In this document: one piece after another, positions 42,933 through 51,571 of the stretch | Position numbering within the stretch: the stretch's first letter is position 1 | Layout of the letters: every line of letters begins with the position of its first letter | Source: Anaerolineaceae bacterium | Lineage (GTDB): Bacteria; Chloroflexota; Anaerolineae; Anaerolineales; Anaerolineaceae | Direction: 5' to 3' | Length of the DNA: 64,000 nucleotides | NCBI GenBank assembly: GCA_016841445.1 | Contig: JAENZD010000003.1 | Span: 95,212-159,211, forward strand | Program-made: the position numbers and the translations under genes | The notes under the pieces: generated by a model | What the model saw: only the letters and a program-made list of their open reading frames with translations | Database searches by the model: none | Told to the model about the DNA's origin: nothing

Positions 42933-43424
42933 TTACATTTTTGGCACAAGATCTCTTGCCCAGGCTCGGATCATTTCCCAATCCCGGTGATCTTCCTCAG
43001 GCATTTGCTTCATTGGTAGAGAGAAGATATCTGTCATTTTCTCATGGTTAATACACCCGCCAAACAATCCCAGGCTAACAGGTTCTTTTGTGGAAATCAT
43101 GGGTTGTGCGAATTTTGTTGCCTGCTCGATGTTTTCAGGTTTATCCTCACTCATCGTCAGGCAAACCAGGAAATAAGCAACAGGTATTTCCTGCAAGGCT
43201 CTCTTGTGTTTTCTTAGAAATCGCCTGGTTTTTGGCAGGATATGGAACATCCGAACAGCAGAACCCAGGATCACACCATCATACCCCTGAAGGTCTTTGA
43301 GATTTTCCACCTGCTCAACATCAACTTCTATTCCCTCTTTTTTGATTTCATCTGCAACAGCCTGTGCGACCTCAGCGGTTGAACCAGACATTGTCCCATA
43401 AGTGACTAAAATTTTTTTACCCAT
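42933..43424 (-). CDS. Flavodoxin-domain protein
   Basis: This is a 163-residue protein with the FMN-binding flavodoxin fold: ILVTYGTMSGSTAEVAQAVADE (phosphate loop TMSGSTA), YDGVILGSAVRMF and SLGLFGGC. It resembles the HemG/menaquinone-dependent protoporphyrinogen oxidase-like and other short flavodoxin-domain proteins. No heme operon is near, so a general electron-transfer role is more likely. A perfect palindrome, AACCTTAAGGTT at 43481-43492, lies upstream between it and the divergent gene at 43579 and may be an operator. Confidence 0.85.
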   Translation of the reverse strand: MGKKILVTYGTMSGSTAEVAQAVADEIKKEGIEVDVEQVENLKDLQGYDGVILGSAVRMFHILPKTRRFLRKHKRALQEIPVAYFLVCLTMSEDKPENIEQATKFAQPMISTKEPVSLGLFGGCINHEKMTDIFSLPMKQMPEEDHRDWEMIRAWARDLVPKM

Positions 43425-43578
43425 TATACACTCCTTGATTAATCCGTTTGGTGATCAAATTATAAATGAGAACTTCGCTGAACCTTAAGGTTTTTTGTAG
43501 AAAACTTTATACTTTCTTTACATTTATAAGCTAAAAATAAGATGTAAACCAGATTATCAATAGACTAGAGGTGTATCT

Positions 43579-44121
43579 ATGAAGAAAAAGAGAGTTGTTG
43601 GAATTGCACTGCTTGTTACAGCAGTGATGCTGGTAATAACAACGGGTGTCGTTTTTGCTGTGAATAATTTTCATGGCATTCCCCCATTCCGATATGACGA
43701 TGAATTCAAAAGGGGAGATCAACACGTTTACGGTCCAATGCATGGCTATGGCGGGCATTTGGGGTTGGAAGATGATGAACAATCAATGATGACTCTGATG
43801 ATAGACGCCGTCGCCAATGAGACTGGATTGTCACCTGAGGACATCGAAAACCGTCTTTATGATGGCGAAAGATTGTATGAGATCGCGCTGGATTCAGGTA
43901 TCAGTGAAGAAACCTATTTTGACTTGATGGTTGATGTTCGTGAGGGCTACCTTGCGGAAGCATTTGAAGACGGCTGGATCACAGAAGAACAATACGATTG
44001 GATGACTGATCACATGGCGGATGAGTCGTTTGAAACCCACGAGGGTTTTCACTGCCCATACTATGACAGTGATTCTACCTATGAAGACCGCCCCTATCAT
44101 GGTATGGGAATGCATTGGTAA
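43579..44121 (+). CDS. Secreted or membrane-anchored acidic protein, unknown
   Basis: This is a 180-residue protein with an N-terminal signal or anchor helix (residues 7-28), a His/Met/Gly-rich segment (HVYGPMHGYGGHLG) and a helical acidic domain with two similar helices (LSPEDIENRLYDGERLYEIA and WITEEQYDWMTDHM). The end is again rich in His, Tyr and Met. The His/Met content suggests metal binding, perhaps copper, but that is inference. Similar proteins appear before two-component systems as envelope-stress genes. The ribosome site is AGAGGTG. It is the first of a five-gene rightward run. Confidence 0.6.
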   Translation: MKKKRVVGIALLVTAVMLVITTGVVFAVNNFHGIPPFRYDDEFKRGDQHVYGPMHGYGGHLGLEDDEQSMMTLMIDAVANETGLSPEDIENRLYDGERLYEIALDSGISEETYFDLMVDVREGYLAEAFEDGWITEEQYDWMTDHMADESFETHEGFHCPYYDSDSTYEDRPYHGMGMHW

Positions 44122-44139
44122 ATAATGAAAGGATTGATG

Positions 44140-44541
44140 ATGAAGAAAATTTGGCTCTGGATTTTAGGCGTAATATTAGTTGTTCTGATAATATTTCTGG
44201 TTTTATTCATGACGGGATTCCTTCGATTTCCCCGTTACGCGATATCAATGATGAATGATGGCTCCCGCTTTTCGAGAGACAGCTATTGGTTCCAGCGTGA
44301 CTTCCGTGGTGGAATGCATGGCTTCCCATTCTTTGGCGCCATAGGGATGCTGCTGATGCTGGCATTGCCAGTGGGCTTTGTAGCACTTCTTGTTGCAGGG
44401 ATAATCTTGCTGGTGCAATCCAGCAGAAAAAACGATCCCACAACCCCTAAGGCTATCAAAAATTGTGGAAACTGTGGAAAGCCCGTTGATAAGGATTGGC
44501 AGACCTGTCCTTATTGCGGAGAACCGCTGAGGAAGGAATAA
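44140..44541 (+). CDS. Two-helix membrane protein with C-terminal zinc ribbon
   Basis: This is a 133-residue protein. Two membrane helices (about 4-25 and 70-93) are separated by a short Arg-, Phe- and Gly-rich loop (FRGGMHGFPFFG). A cytoplasmic tail holds a zinc ribbon, CGNCGKP and CPYCGEPL. The start at 44140 follows GAAAGGA with good spacing; ATGs at 44125 and 44137 are alternatives. It follows the acidic protein gene by 18 bp. No family name is certain. Confidence 0.65.
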   Translation: MKKIWLWILGVILVVLIIFLVLFMTGFLRFPRYAISMMNDGSRFSRDSYWFQRDFRGGMHGFPFFGAIGMLLMLALPVGFVALLVAGIILLVQSSRKNDPTTPKAIKNCGNCGKPVDKDWQTCPYCGEPLRKE

Positions 44542-44544
44542 CCT

Positions 44545-44808
44545 ATGCCTTGCGGAAAGGGATTGGGGCTGGCAGCATTATGGGCGTTAGGTGGAAAAGT
44601 CTCTGAGAGATTTGATAATAAGACTCCGAGTCCTGATCGATTTACCCGATGCCCAGAATGTGGCTGGAAGGTGTCCGGGGATTTCTCCTGGTGCCCTCAA
44701 TGTGGTTTCAGGTTGACCCCATTTCACTGTGATTTCTGCCGAAGCATTGTTCCGGGGGAATATTCTGAATGTCCTCACTGTGGGGCACCCATCCTTCAAC
44801 AATCATGA
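44545..44808 (+). CDS. Double zinc-ribbon protein
   Basis: This is an 87-residue soluble protein with two zinc ribbons: CPECGW...CPQCGF (about residues 36-54) and CDFCRS...CPHCGAP (about 62-82). The N-terminal part MPCGKGLGLAALWALGG is a short hydrophobic helix. It lies 3 nt behind the preceding zinc-ribbon membrane protein, so the two are co-expressed. Such small ribbon proteins usually serve in protein contacts; the partner is unknown. Confidence 0.65.
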   Translation: MPCGKGLGLAALWALGGKVSERFDNKTPSPDRFTRCPECGWKVSGDFSWCPQCGFRLTPFHCDFCRSIVPGEYSECPHCGAPILQQS

Positions 44809-44882
44809 ATTTCCCTCCAGGCCACAGGATGATTTCCTGTGTCCTGTTAGGTAAAATAGGATAGATGATTGTAAGATAAAGG

Positions 44883-45575
44883 ATGGATATGCCTGAGGGA
44901 AGAATTTTGGTGGTTGATGACGAGAAGGATATTCGAAATCTCGTATCCGCATATTTGGAGAAGGAAGGGTATCGAGTATTTGAAGCCGCGAGCGGTATTG
45001 AAGCACTCCAAATTGCCAGAGGTATGCATCCTGATGTCATCGTCCTCGATATCATGCTGCCAGCGATGAGTGGCCTGGACGTCCTGACGAACTTGAGGAC
45101 TGAATCTGATGTCTACATCATCATGCTGACCGCGAAAACCGAAGAAGTCGATAAAATAGTCGGCCTGAATATGGGAGCGGATGATTACCTGACCAAGCCT
45201 TTTTCTCCCCGTGAACTGGTCGCAAGAATCAATGCTGCGATGAGACGGATGTCCCATTCAGGTGAATCAAAAGACACGCCGATTTATCACTCTGAGCATG
45301 TCGTGTTGGATACCGGCGCTCATAAAGCCTGGTTGGATGAAGTAAGACTAGATTTGACGGCTATCGAATTTGACCTACTAAGGACATTGATGGCTCACCC
45401 AGGGCAAGTCCTGACAAGAGAACAGCTATTGCAGCATGTTTGGGGTGGAGACTATTTTGGTGATTCTCGGGTGGTGGACGTTCACATTGGACACTTGCGA
45501 AAAAAGCTGGACGATCGATTTATCGAAACAGTTTGGGGCGTTGGATATCGATTTGAAGATGAGCGAAAAATATGA
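44883..45575 (+). CDS. OmpR-family response regulator
   Basis: This is a 230-residue regulator. The receiver domain has the acidic pair DDE near residues 12-14, phosphoacceptor D56 in VIVLDIMLP, and K105 in LTKPFSPREL. The winged-helix DNA-binding domain (about 130-228) ends with RVVDVHIGHLRKKL and VWGVGYRFE. It overlaps its kinase by 4 nt (ATGA). The targets may include the adjacent envelope and zinc-ribbon genes; that link is inferred from position. Confidence 0.93.
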   Translation: MDMPEGRILVVDDEKDIRNLVSAYLEKEGYRVFEAASGIEALQIARGMHPDVIVLDIMLPAMSGLDVLTNLRTESDVYIIMLTAKTEEVDKIVGLNMGADDYLTKPFSPRELVARINAAMRRMSHSGESKDTPIYHSEHVVLDTGAHKAWLDEVRLDLTAIEFDLLRTLMAHPGQVLTREQLLQHVWGGDYFGDSRVVDVHIGHLRKKLDDRFIETVWGVGYRFEDERKI

Positions 45576-46753
45576 TTAATTATTTCAAGCGGCATATTTT
45601 TTGGAAATTTTTCTTCTCCTATTTCATCCTGGTTTTACTGGTGATGTTGGTTTTTGGCATCATCCTGCGGCTCTTACTACCCGGTATTTTTAACAACCAT
45701 CTGGTGAGCATGGTGACCCTATTTTCAGAACATGGAATCCAGGAAATGATGGATATGATGGGGGGAAGAAGACCGATGTTGATGAATACATCGGAATTGT
45801 TCAGTCGTCTATTTATAATCTTCAATCAAATCATCCTTGAAGCTGCTCTTTATGCCGTTTTCCCTTCGATTGTCATCACGTTGGGCGTGAGTGCTTTGAT
45901 GAGCCAACGGTTTGTGATCCCGCTGCGCCAAATGGCACAGGCGGCAGACCGGGTTTCTGAGGGTAACTACCAGGAAAGACTACCCGTTAAAGAGGATGAA
46001 CCGGAAGCCCGTGATGAATTTGAACGGTTGGCCGCCCGTTTTAATCACATGGCGTCAACACTTAATGCTGTTGAGGAGTCCAGGGTCCAGATGATTGGCG
46101 ATATTGCCCATGAACTTCGGACTCCGCTTACCGTGATCAAAGGGTCTATGGAAGGTTTGATAGACGGTGTCCTTGAACCGGAGAAAATAAATTTCGAAAT
46201 GATCTTCCGGCAAGCTGAGAGGCTTGATCGTCTTGTGGATGACCTGCAGGAATTAAATAACATTGAAACCGGGGAGATTGATCTTCACGCTGTGCCCCTT
46301 AATATCAGAGAAGTGCTGCAGAAGATCACCAATACATATCAACACGAATTCTCCCGGAATGGGATCAATCTGATTCTTATGGATTCAGCGAAGCAAGTGA
46401 GGGTATCGGCAGATGAAGACCGCCTTGATCAAATTGTGATTAATTTGATAAATAATGCGCTGCGCTATACACCCGCTGGCGGGAGAGTAACGATATCTGT
46501 GGATGAGCTCAATGAAATGGTACAGGTCACAGTCAGTGATACTGGGATTGGTTTGCTTGAAAAAGATCTTGAACGTATTTTCGAACGCTTTTACCGTGTG
46601 GATGGGTCACGCTCACGGGAGGACGGCGGCAGTGGGATTGGGCTGACGATTGTAAAAAAACTGGTCGAAGCCCATGGGGGTCAGATATGGGCGGAAAGTG
46701 AAGGGCTGAATAAAGGCACAGTTGTGAAGTTCACACTACCGAAAATTGATTAA
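45572..46753 (+). CDS. Sensor histidine kinase
   Basis: This is a 393-residue membrane kinase. Two membrane helices (about 12-37 and 88-108) flank a short outer loop of about 50 residues rich in Met (MMDMMGGRRPMLM). A HAMP domain (about 110-165), a HisKA domain with the phosphorylated H180 in DIAHELRTPL, and a HATPase domain with N, G1 (DTGIGL) and G2 (GGSGIGLTIV) boxes follow. The Met-rich sensor loop fits metal or redox sensing. It is paired with the response regulator upstream. Confidence 0.93.
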   Translation: MINYFKRHIFWKFFFSYFILVLLVMLVFGIILRLLLPGIFNNHLVSMVTLFSEHGIQEMMDMMGGRRPMLMNTSELFSRLFIIFNQIILEAALYAVFPSIVITLGVSALMSQRFVIPLRQMAQAADRVSEGNYQERLPVKEDEPEARDEFERLAARFNHMASTLNAVEESRVQMIGDIAHELRTPLTVIKGSMEGLIDGVLEPEKINFEMIFRQAERLDRLVDDLQELNNIETGEIDLHAVPLNIREVLQKITNTYQHEFSRNGINLILMDSAKQVRVSADEDRLDQIVINLINNALRYTPAGGRVTISVDELNEMVQVTVSDTGIGLLEKDLERIFERFYRVDGSRSREDGGSGIGLTIVKKLVEAHGGQIWAESEGLNKGTVVKFTLPKID

Positions 46754-46780
46754 TTTACATTTAACCCGAATCAACCAATG

Positions 46781-47653
46781 CTAGGTGTTGACCGGAGCAA
46801 TCTTTGTAAATTTCTCTAATAAGCGTAAATGCTGTCCGGCTGACTGAAAACCAGCCCCCATTGTGATTAATGTCAAGTGTGTTGCACCGGCATCCTTCCA
46901 GGCTTGTGACAATTTCCGCCATTCCTGTTCATCCCCATCCTTCATGTGTATCCGCGGTTCAATTCCAATATCCTGTAACGTACGCCCTTCAGCTTCAACA
47001 TAACCTTGTAATTTCGTCAGGGCTTTTGCCGCATCATCCGGTGTTCGATAATTTGGCAGCCAGCCATCCGCCAGCCTGGCAACACGGCGCAGCACCGGGT
47101 CAGCATGTCCGCCGAACCACAATGGGATCGGTTTCTGTACTGGTAAGGGATTTAAACCCACATCTGGCAGATTATGCCAATTCCCCTCAAAAGTAACAAG
47201 AGGTTTGGTCCAGAGCTCTCGGAGTACATGGATTTGCTCTTCAAATCGTTCGCCACGGTTATGAAAGTCTTTATCCAGGCTGATGTACTCGGGCTTATTC
47301 CATCCCAACCCAACACCAATTCGAAGTCGTCCCTTGCAAAGAATATCCAGGGTGGCTGCTTGCTTGGCAAATAGGGTGGTCTGCCGCTGGGGTAGGATGA
47401 CGATGCCAGTGATGAATTCGAGTTTTTGTGTGATTGCGGATAAATAGCTGAAGAGGGCAATGGGTTCAAAAAAGGGATCCCTGTAAGTATAAGGGCCAGA
47501 CCAATTCCCTTCTCGATCCGGATTGACCCCCACCACATGTTCGTAAGCCAACAAATGGTTAAATCCCAGGTCCTCTACTGCCTGGGCAAAATCTTTGATG
47601 GCTGCAGCATCGTTGGGGAACTCAGTTTGAGGAAAAACAACACCAACTTTCAT
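46781..47653 (-). CDS. LLM-class flavin-dependent oxidoreductase
   Basis: This is a 290-residue TIM-barrel protein of the luciferase-like monooxygenase class. It resembles F420-dependent members of the TIGR03619 type: VGVVFPQTEFP, EHVVGV, ITGIVILPQRQTTLFAKQAATLD split over the strand-helix, and GRLRIGVGLGWNKPEY. It uses FMN or F420; the substrate is not known. The ATG at 47653 sits behind GGAGA and is preferred over a TTG four codons earlier. It converges on the kinase gene. Confidence 0.88.
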   Translation of the reverse strand: MKVGVVFPQTEFPNDAAAIKDFAQAVEDLGFNHLLAYEHVVGVNPDREGNWSGPYTYRDPFFEPIALFSYLSAITQKLEFITGIVILPQRQTTLFAKQAATLDILCKGRLRIGVGLGWNKPEYISLDKDFHNRGERFEEQIHVLRELWTKPLVTFEGNWHNLPDVGLNPLPVQKPIPLWFGGHADPVLRRVARLADGWLPNYRTPDDAAKALTKLQGYVEAEGRTLQDIGIEPRIHMKDGDEQEWRKLSQAWKDAGATHLTLITMGAGFQSAGQHLRLLEKFTKIAPVNT

Positions 47654-47891
47654 AGGAATCTCCAATTAATATGATTTGTATCTTATGCCCTAATCTTACC
47701 GGATTAAAATATTCTGATGAATAGAAATTGACCTCCTTCAGTCTGGGCTTTCTGGATTATTCTTTATTCTCCCGGTTGCGATAACAACAGCGTTAACAAA
47801 ACGGTATCATTCCAACAAGGACAAACCTCATCAGGAGGAAAAATTTTTATATTGTTTCTGAAGAATTTCTAAGTCGAAATCAATCTAGCTT

Positions 47892-48467
47892 TCATCCCGC
47901 CATGTCGTAAGCTTTTCGCAACCAAGCGAAAACTTCGGGAGTGAGGGCATCATCTATTTGGATCTCGATCCGGTGGGTGCACATCCCGCTCCAGCGGTCA
48001 CCTTCAATCACGGGCTCACTTGTATCGATCCCTGGTGTTAAATTCAAACCGATGTCCATGCGGGTCTTTGTGCTGGGCTGGATAATTCCAAATTGCTTGG
48101 CGCGTCTCAGGCTGACATAGGATTTCTTCGGGGCAATCTCGACATCAGAACCAAAGGATTGAACATGTTCGATCAGTTTGTCATACAGCGGTTTGAGCTG
48201 CGGTTTCTTCTGGTATTGAGCTGCAAGAAGTTCTTCATCTCTTGGGGGGCCACCTTCGGTTTTTTGGCGAAAAAGGAGGGCTATGGTGTTGGCATAGCCA
48301 TGGGTTAAACCGTGTTCAGCTTTTAGATATGACAGCATTTGACCATGTTTTACAAAGTTTTTCGTTTTGAGGATTGAAAGCCATTCTTCCAATGGTTTGC
48401 CTGTTTTTTCAGGCATGTTGGATAGCATGGTTTGGACATAAGGGTCGGAGGCATAATCATTATTCAT
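47892..48467 (-). CDS. DUF4287/DUF5655 protein
   Basis: This is a 191-residue soluble protein. Residues 10-70 fit DUF4287 (YVQTMLSNMPEKTGKPLEEW, KHGQMLSYLKAEHGLTHGYAN), and residues 80-188 fit DUF5655 (EIAPKKSYVSLRRAKQFGII, RMDIGLNL). The C-terminal domain resembles small DNA- or nucleotide-binding alpha/beta folds, but no activity is established. It is a single gene read leftward. Confidence 0.82.
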   Translation of the reverse strand: MNNDYASDPYVQTMLSNMPEKTGKPLEEWLSILKTKNFVKHGQMLSYLKAEHGLTHGYANTIALLFRQKTEGGPPRDEELLAAQYQKKPQLKPLYDKLIEHVQSFGSDVEIAPKKSYVSLRRAKQFGIIQPSTKTRMDIGLNLTPGIDTSEPVIEGDRWSGMCTHRIEIQIDDALTPEVFAWLRKAYDMAG

Positions 48468-48618
48468 TTAATTATCCTTTAACTATCTTAATTGTAATAT
48501 TACTATAGCAAAATTGATTTTCGAAGTCAATAAAAAAGATAAATAATTGGTGCTGGAAAAACCTGTATGTAGAGAAAAAAATCAATGGATTATGATAAAA
48601 ATGGGTTACTTCTCACCA

Positions 48619-49248
48619 TTAATCACTGATGGCTGGCCTTTCGTGGATGTAGCTGTCATTTTCAACGGCATCCAGCATGAATTCAGCGAAATTTTCACGT
48701 GTAACCGAACGTCCCATTTCTGGCCCCACATAGCTAACTTTGTAATCGTTATTCCGACTTTCATTAATCAACATGGGAGCGCGGGCAATTGTCCACCGCA
48801 GATCAGATTCTATGATGCGTTCTGTGCCACGTTCAGAATTGATTAAGACCTTGGGTGAGAGTAATTTTAGTAAAGCTTCAATCGATTTTTGCATGAGAGT
48901 GGGCTGGCCTTCTGGTGCCCGTACACCTGCTCCGGTTGACCAAACCAGGCGATCCACATTGTTCTCCTTCATTGCATTGACAATATTTTCAGCCGCTGCT
49001 TGCATCAGGTCATCAGGGCTTTTAGGGGTGGGGGCTATCACACTAATCACGGCATCTGCACCTTTTATGGCTGATCTTACTTGTTTAGCATCCATCGCGT
49101 CACCTTCGACCTTCTCTAACAAATGATGTTGAATGTTCAATTTTGAGGGTGTTCGTGCAAACGCTGTCACATGGTGTCCCCTTAACAATGCTTTTTTGAC
49201 TAAGATCTCACCTGTTTGACCTGTCGCGCCAAGAATTGTGATTTTCAT
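48619..49248 (-). CDS. NAD(P)-binding atypical SDR (NmrA-like)
   Basis: This is a 209-residue Rossmann-fold protein. The nucleotide loop is GATGQTGEILVKKAL at the N-terminus and ADAVISVIAPTP follows the second half of the fold. The size and the lack of a YxxxK motif place it with atypical SDRs of the NAD(P)H-binding/NmrA type. These act as redox sensors or reductases of quinones and flavins. The substrate is unknown. It is a single gene. Confidence 0.87.
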   Translation of the reverse strand: MKITILGATGQTGEILVKKALLRGHHVTAFARTPSKLNIQHHLLEKVEGDAMDAKQVRSAIKGADAVISVIAPTPKSPDDLMQAAAENIVNAMKENNVDRLVWSTGAGVRAPEGQPTLMQKSIEALLKLLSPKVLINSERGTERIIESDLRWTIARAPMLINESRNNDYKVSYVGPEMGRSVTRENFAEFMLDAVENDSYIHERPAISD

Positions 49249-49393
49249 TTTGAAGTCCTTTAACTATTCAATCTGGTCTTGATTGTACTCCTTGAAATCT
49301 ATGGGAGAATTCATTGTGATGTGTTTTCTCGAGCTTGTCATTTATTATGTTGTGCTCCTGTTGGTTTTCTTAATAGGCTCCTTTAAATAAATC

Positions 49394-49422
49394 AATCCAC
49401 CAGCTATGAAAACTGGTGGATT
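49394..49422 (-). terminator. Leftward terminator of the MerR gene
   Basis: AATCCACCAG (49394-49403) pairs perfectly with CTGGTGGATT (49413-49422). On the minus strand it is followed by GATTTATTT. It lies 24 bp after the MerR gene stop. Confidence 0.7.
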
Positions 49423-49445
49423 GCCTCGTGATTAAACCTCGGTCT

Positions 49446-50789
49446 TTAGGCTTTCTCAATGGGTACATAAATATAAAAAATCGAGTCCGGTTCAAAATTC
49501 TTGAAATCCTGGTCATAGTATTCAAAGTCTAATTTTGCCGCGACCTGATATCCTGATTGGGGAAGCCATGTTTCGTAAATGAACTCATATGTTTTACCCA
49601 ATCCTGCCAGACTGCCTTTGTGGGCAAAGACGGCGTAAGTATGGGCGGGAATCTCCCTCACCACAAAACCTTCCGGAACCACGCCGACCTGGCTCACAGG
49701 AAAACCGGCGACGTATTCAAAGGATCCATCAGAAGGAGCGTTTTCGGGTGTGACACATAAGCCAATCGCAGCATCTCCTGTTTCGTTCTGCAGACCTCCT
49801 ATCTCACCAATACGCTGGTTAAATTCACCCCATAGCCTGGCGATTTCCTGGTTCTCATTCTTTCCATAATAACGCATACCGACCAGGGTAAAACTTGGAT
49901 ATGTAATAATTTTGGGTTCCATTTCTCTTATCTCCATTTCTTTATAATATTGACTGGCATGTAAAATTGGATGTTGTACTTCAATGATTTTGCTTTCAAA
50001 GGGTTGATGCTGCTGGTAGATTATCTCCCGCCAGGGGCCATAGGTGCGAAATCCATTTACTTGAGTCCATTCTGCGATTTGGGTATAAGCTTCAGAGGGG
50101 TTTGTTAAATCCTGTGAATAGACTGTGGTGGCCATCTGGGCAACACCTTCTAGTAAATAGACTCTGATGGCATTATTTTCCGAAGTGTTGCTTAGCGGGT
50201 CCTTAGATTGGCCTATGACCAGCCCAGTCTCAACATCAACATCACAATCCCGGTATTCATCCTGGTGAAAAATCAAGATTTGAGGACCAACCATCTCCTC
50301 ATTTTTCTCCTTAAGAAATCTGCTGATTCTTTCTGTTTGCTGAGTTTGCCACTGAATTAAAAAATCAGTGGAGGGGATAACCTGCCGGATCGTTGCAACG
50401 AATAAGTCAGATGCGGTTTTTACTACGATTGGATTCTGTGAGGAATGAACGTTATCCCGCAGTTGATCGAGCTTATTTTCAATTCTTTTCAGTCGTGATT
50501 GGTCATCGCAAACACGTTGGCGGAGATCTGCGGCTTTGTTCTGGAGGATAATTTCTAAAGAAGCACTTCGAAGGTCCGTATTAAGCAGTGCTTTAATCTG
50601 ATCCAGGCTGAAATCGAGGTCTTTCAGCGCCAGGATACGGTTCAGATGGTCCAGCTGGTTGAGGTTGTAATAACGGTAGCCAGTGTAGCGGTCGATGTGC
50701 GCGGGTTTAATCAAACCCATTTCATCGTAATGGCGAAGGGTTTTAACACTGACCTGTGCTATTCTTGAAAACTCACCGATCTTTAACAT
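49446..50789 (-). CDS. MerR-family regulator with tandem GyrI-like ligand domains
   Basis: This is a 447-residue regulator. Residues 1-70 are the MerR helix-turn-helix with wing (IGEFSRIAQVSVKTLRHYDE, GYRYY), then a dimer coiled coil (about 75-115). Two GyrI/BmrR-like effector domains follow, about 122-283 and 289-445; the second is clearer (EPKIITYPSFTLVGMRYYG, FVVREIPAHTYAVFAHKG). Such domains bind bulky hydrophobic compounds. Most MerR proteins of this kind carry one GyrI domain, so the pair is unusual. Its own promoter has the 19-bp spacer typical of MerR targets. Confidence 0.88.
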   Translation of the reverse strand: MLKIGEFSRIAQVSVKTLRHYDEMGLIKPAHIDRYTGYRYYNLNQLDHLNRILALKDLDFSLDQIKALLNTDLRSASLEIILQNKAADLRQRVCDDQSRLKRIENKLDQLRDNVHSSQNPIVVKTASDLFVATIRQVIPSTDFLIQWQTQQTERISRFLKEKNEEMVGPQILIFHQDEYRDCDVDVETGLVIGQSKDPLSNTSENNAIRVYLLEGVAQMATTVYSQDLTNPSEAYTQIAEWTQVNGFRTYGPWREIIYQQHQPFESKIIEVQHPILHASQYYKEMEIREMEPKIITYPSFTLVGMRYYGKNENQEIARLWGEFNQRIGEIGGLQNETGDAAIGLCVTPENAPSDGSFEYVAGFPVSQVGVVPEGFVVREIPAHTYAVFAHKGSLAGLGKTYEFIYETWLPQSGYQVAAKLDFEYYDQDFKNFEPDSIFYIYVPIEKA

Positions 50790-50833
50790 GGGTCTTCCTC
50801 AATAAGATAAATTTTGATTCCTTTAGTTTCAAT

Positions 50834-50864
50834 AGTATACATCCTCCTGTAGGGGGAGAGTCAA
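50834..50864 (-). promoter_or_regulatory. MerR-type promoter with 19-bp spacer
   Basis: On the minus strand TTGACT (50859-50864) and TATACT (50834-50839) are separated by 19 bp, too far for normal sigma-70 use. The spacer holds the inverted repeat CTCC/GGAG (CCTCCTGTAGGGGGAG on the plus strand). MerR proteins bind such a spacer and untwist it to activate. It lies 45 bp upstream of the MerR gene, so autoregulation is expected. The rest of the 317-bp spacer up to 51106 shows no gene. Confidence 0.85.
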
Positions 50865-51106
50865 GTACAAAAGTGATCTGGAGGTCATTTTAAGTATGTT
50901 TTTCCGAGGGTACGATATTCAGACTATAGAGAGGGATTGCACATGAATTTTCTCCGAATCCACTTCAAAAGGGATGGTTAAGAAATCAAAAGGTGAATAT
51001 TTTCAGAGAATCCTGCAATTACTCCCGGGCTAAGGTCTGAATATGATAGAATATAGAGTATGTGAGCAGCTTAATTTCCATCAGATTCGATCCTACGGAG
51101 GACCCA

Positions 51107-51430
51107 ATGAAATTTAATCTTAAGAATTTTCTAAGCTTTGAAAAGATGATCACACCGGTAATCATCAAAATTTTATTCTGGATTGGGCTGGCTGGCAGCG
51201 CAGTAGGAAGCATTGTAGTGTTCTTTACCATTCTTATTCCTGCTGTGCAGTGGGGTGGGGCAGGAAGAATCCTGGGTGGCTTCTTGCTTGGTTTACTTTT
51301 AGGCATCCTGAGCTTTGTTCTTGGCGTTCTGATAACAAGAATTTATGCCGAACTGCTGATCCTCTTTTTCAGGATCAATGAGACTCTCTCAGACATTAAA
51401 TCCCTTTTGAAAGAAAAGGTTGAAGAGTAA
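51107..51430 (+). CDS. DUF4282-type small membrane protein
   Basis: This is a 107-residue protein with two membrane helices (about 17-42 and 52-80) and a charged C-terminal helix, matching the DUF4282 layout (FLSFEKMITPVIIKILFWIG). The ATG at 51107 is chosen because CGGAGG lies directly before it; an ATG at 51062 has no ribosome site. The function of the family is unknown. A terminator follows. Confidence 0.7.
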   Translation: MKFNLKNFLSFEKMITPVIIKILFWIGLAGSAVGSIVVFFTILIPAVQWGGAGRILGGFLLGLLLGILSFVLGVLITRIYAELLILFFRINETLSDIKSLLKEKVEE

Positions 51431-51493
51431 ACTAACTTTTTTGAGGTTTATTCACTTATAGTCTGCAGAGTATTTTAATTCCGCTATTGTAAG

Positions 51494-51527
51494 ATAGCGA
51501 TGTCTGGTGACGTCGCTATTTTACTTT
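51494..51527 (+). terminator. Terminator before the DinG-type gene
   Basis: ATAGCGATGT (51494-51503) pairs with ACGTCGCTAT (51510-51519) with one G-U pair, followed by TTTACTTTTT. It ends the DUF4282 gene and shows that an ATG at 51500 cannot be the start of the next gene. Confidence 0.75.
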
Positions 51528-51571
51528 TTGAGGAGAAATTTCAGCTCGTTTTTACGGGTATAATCGTCTGT

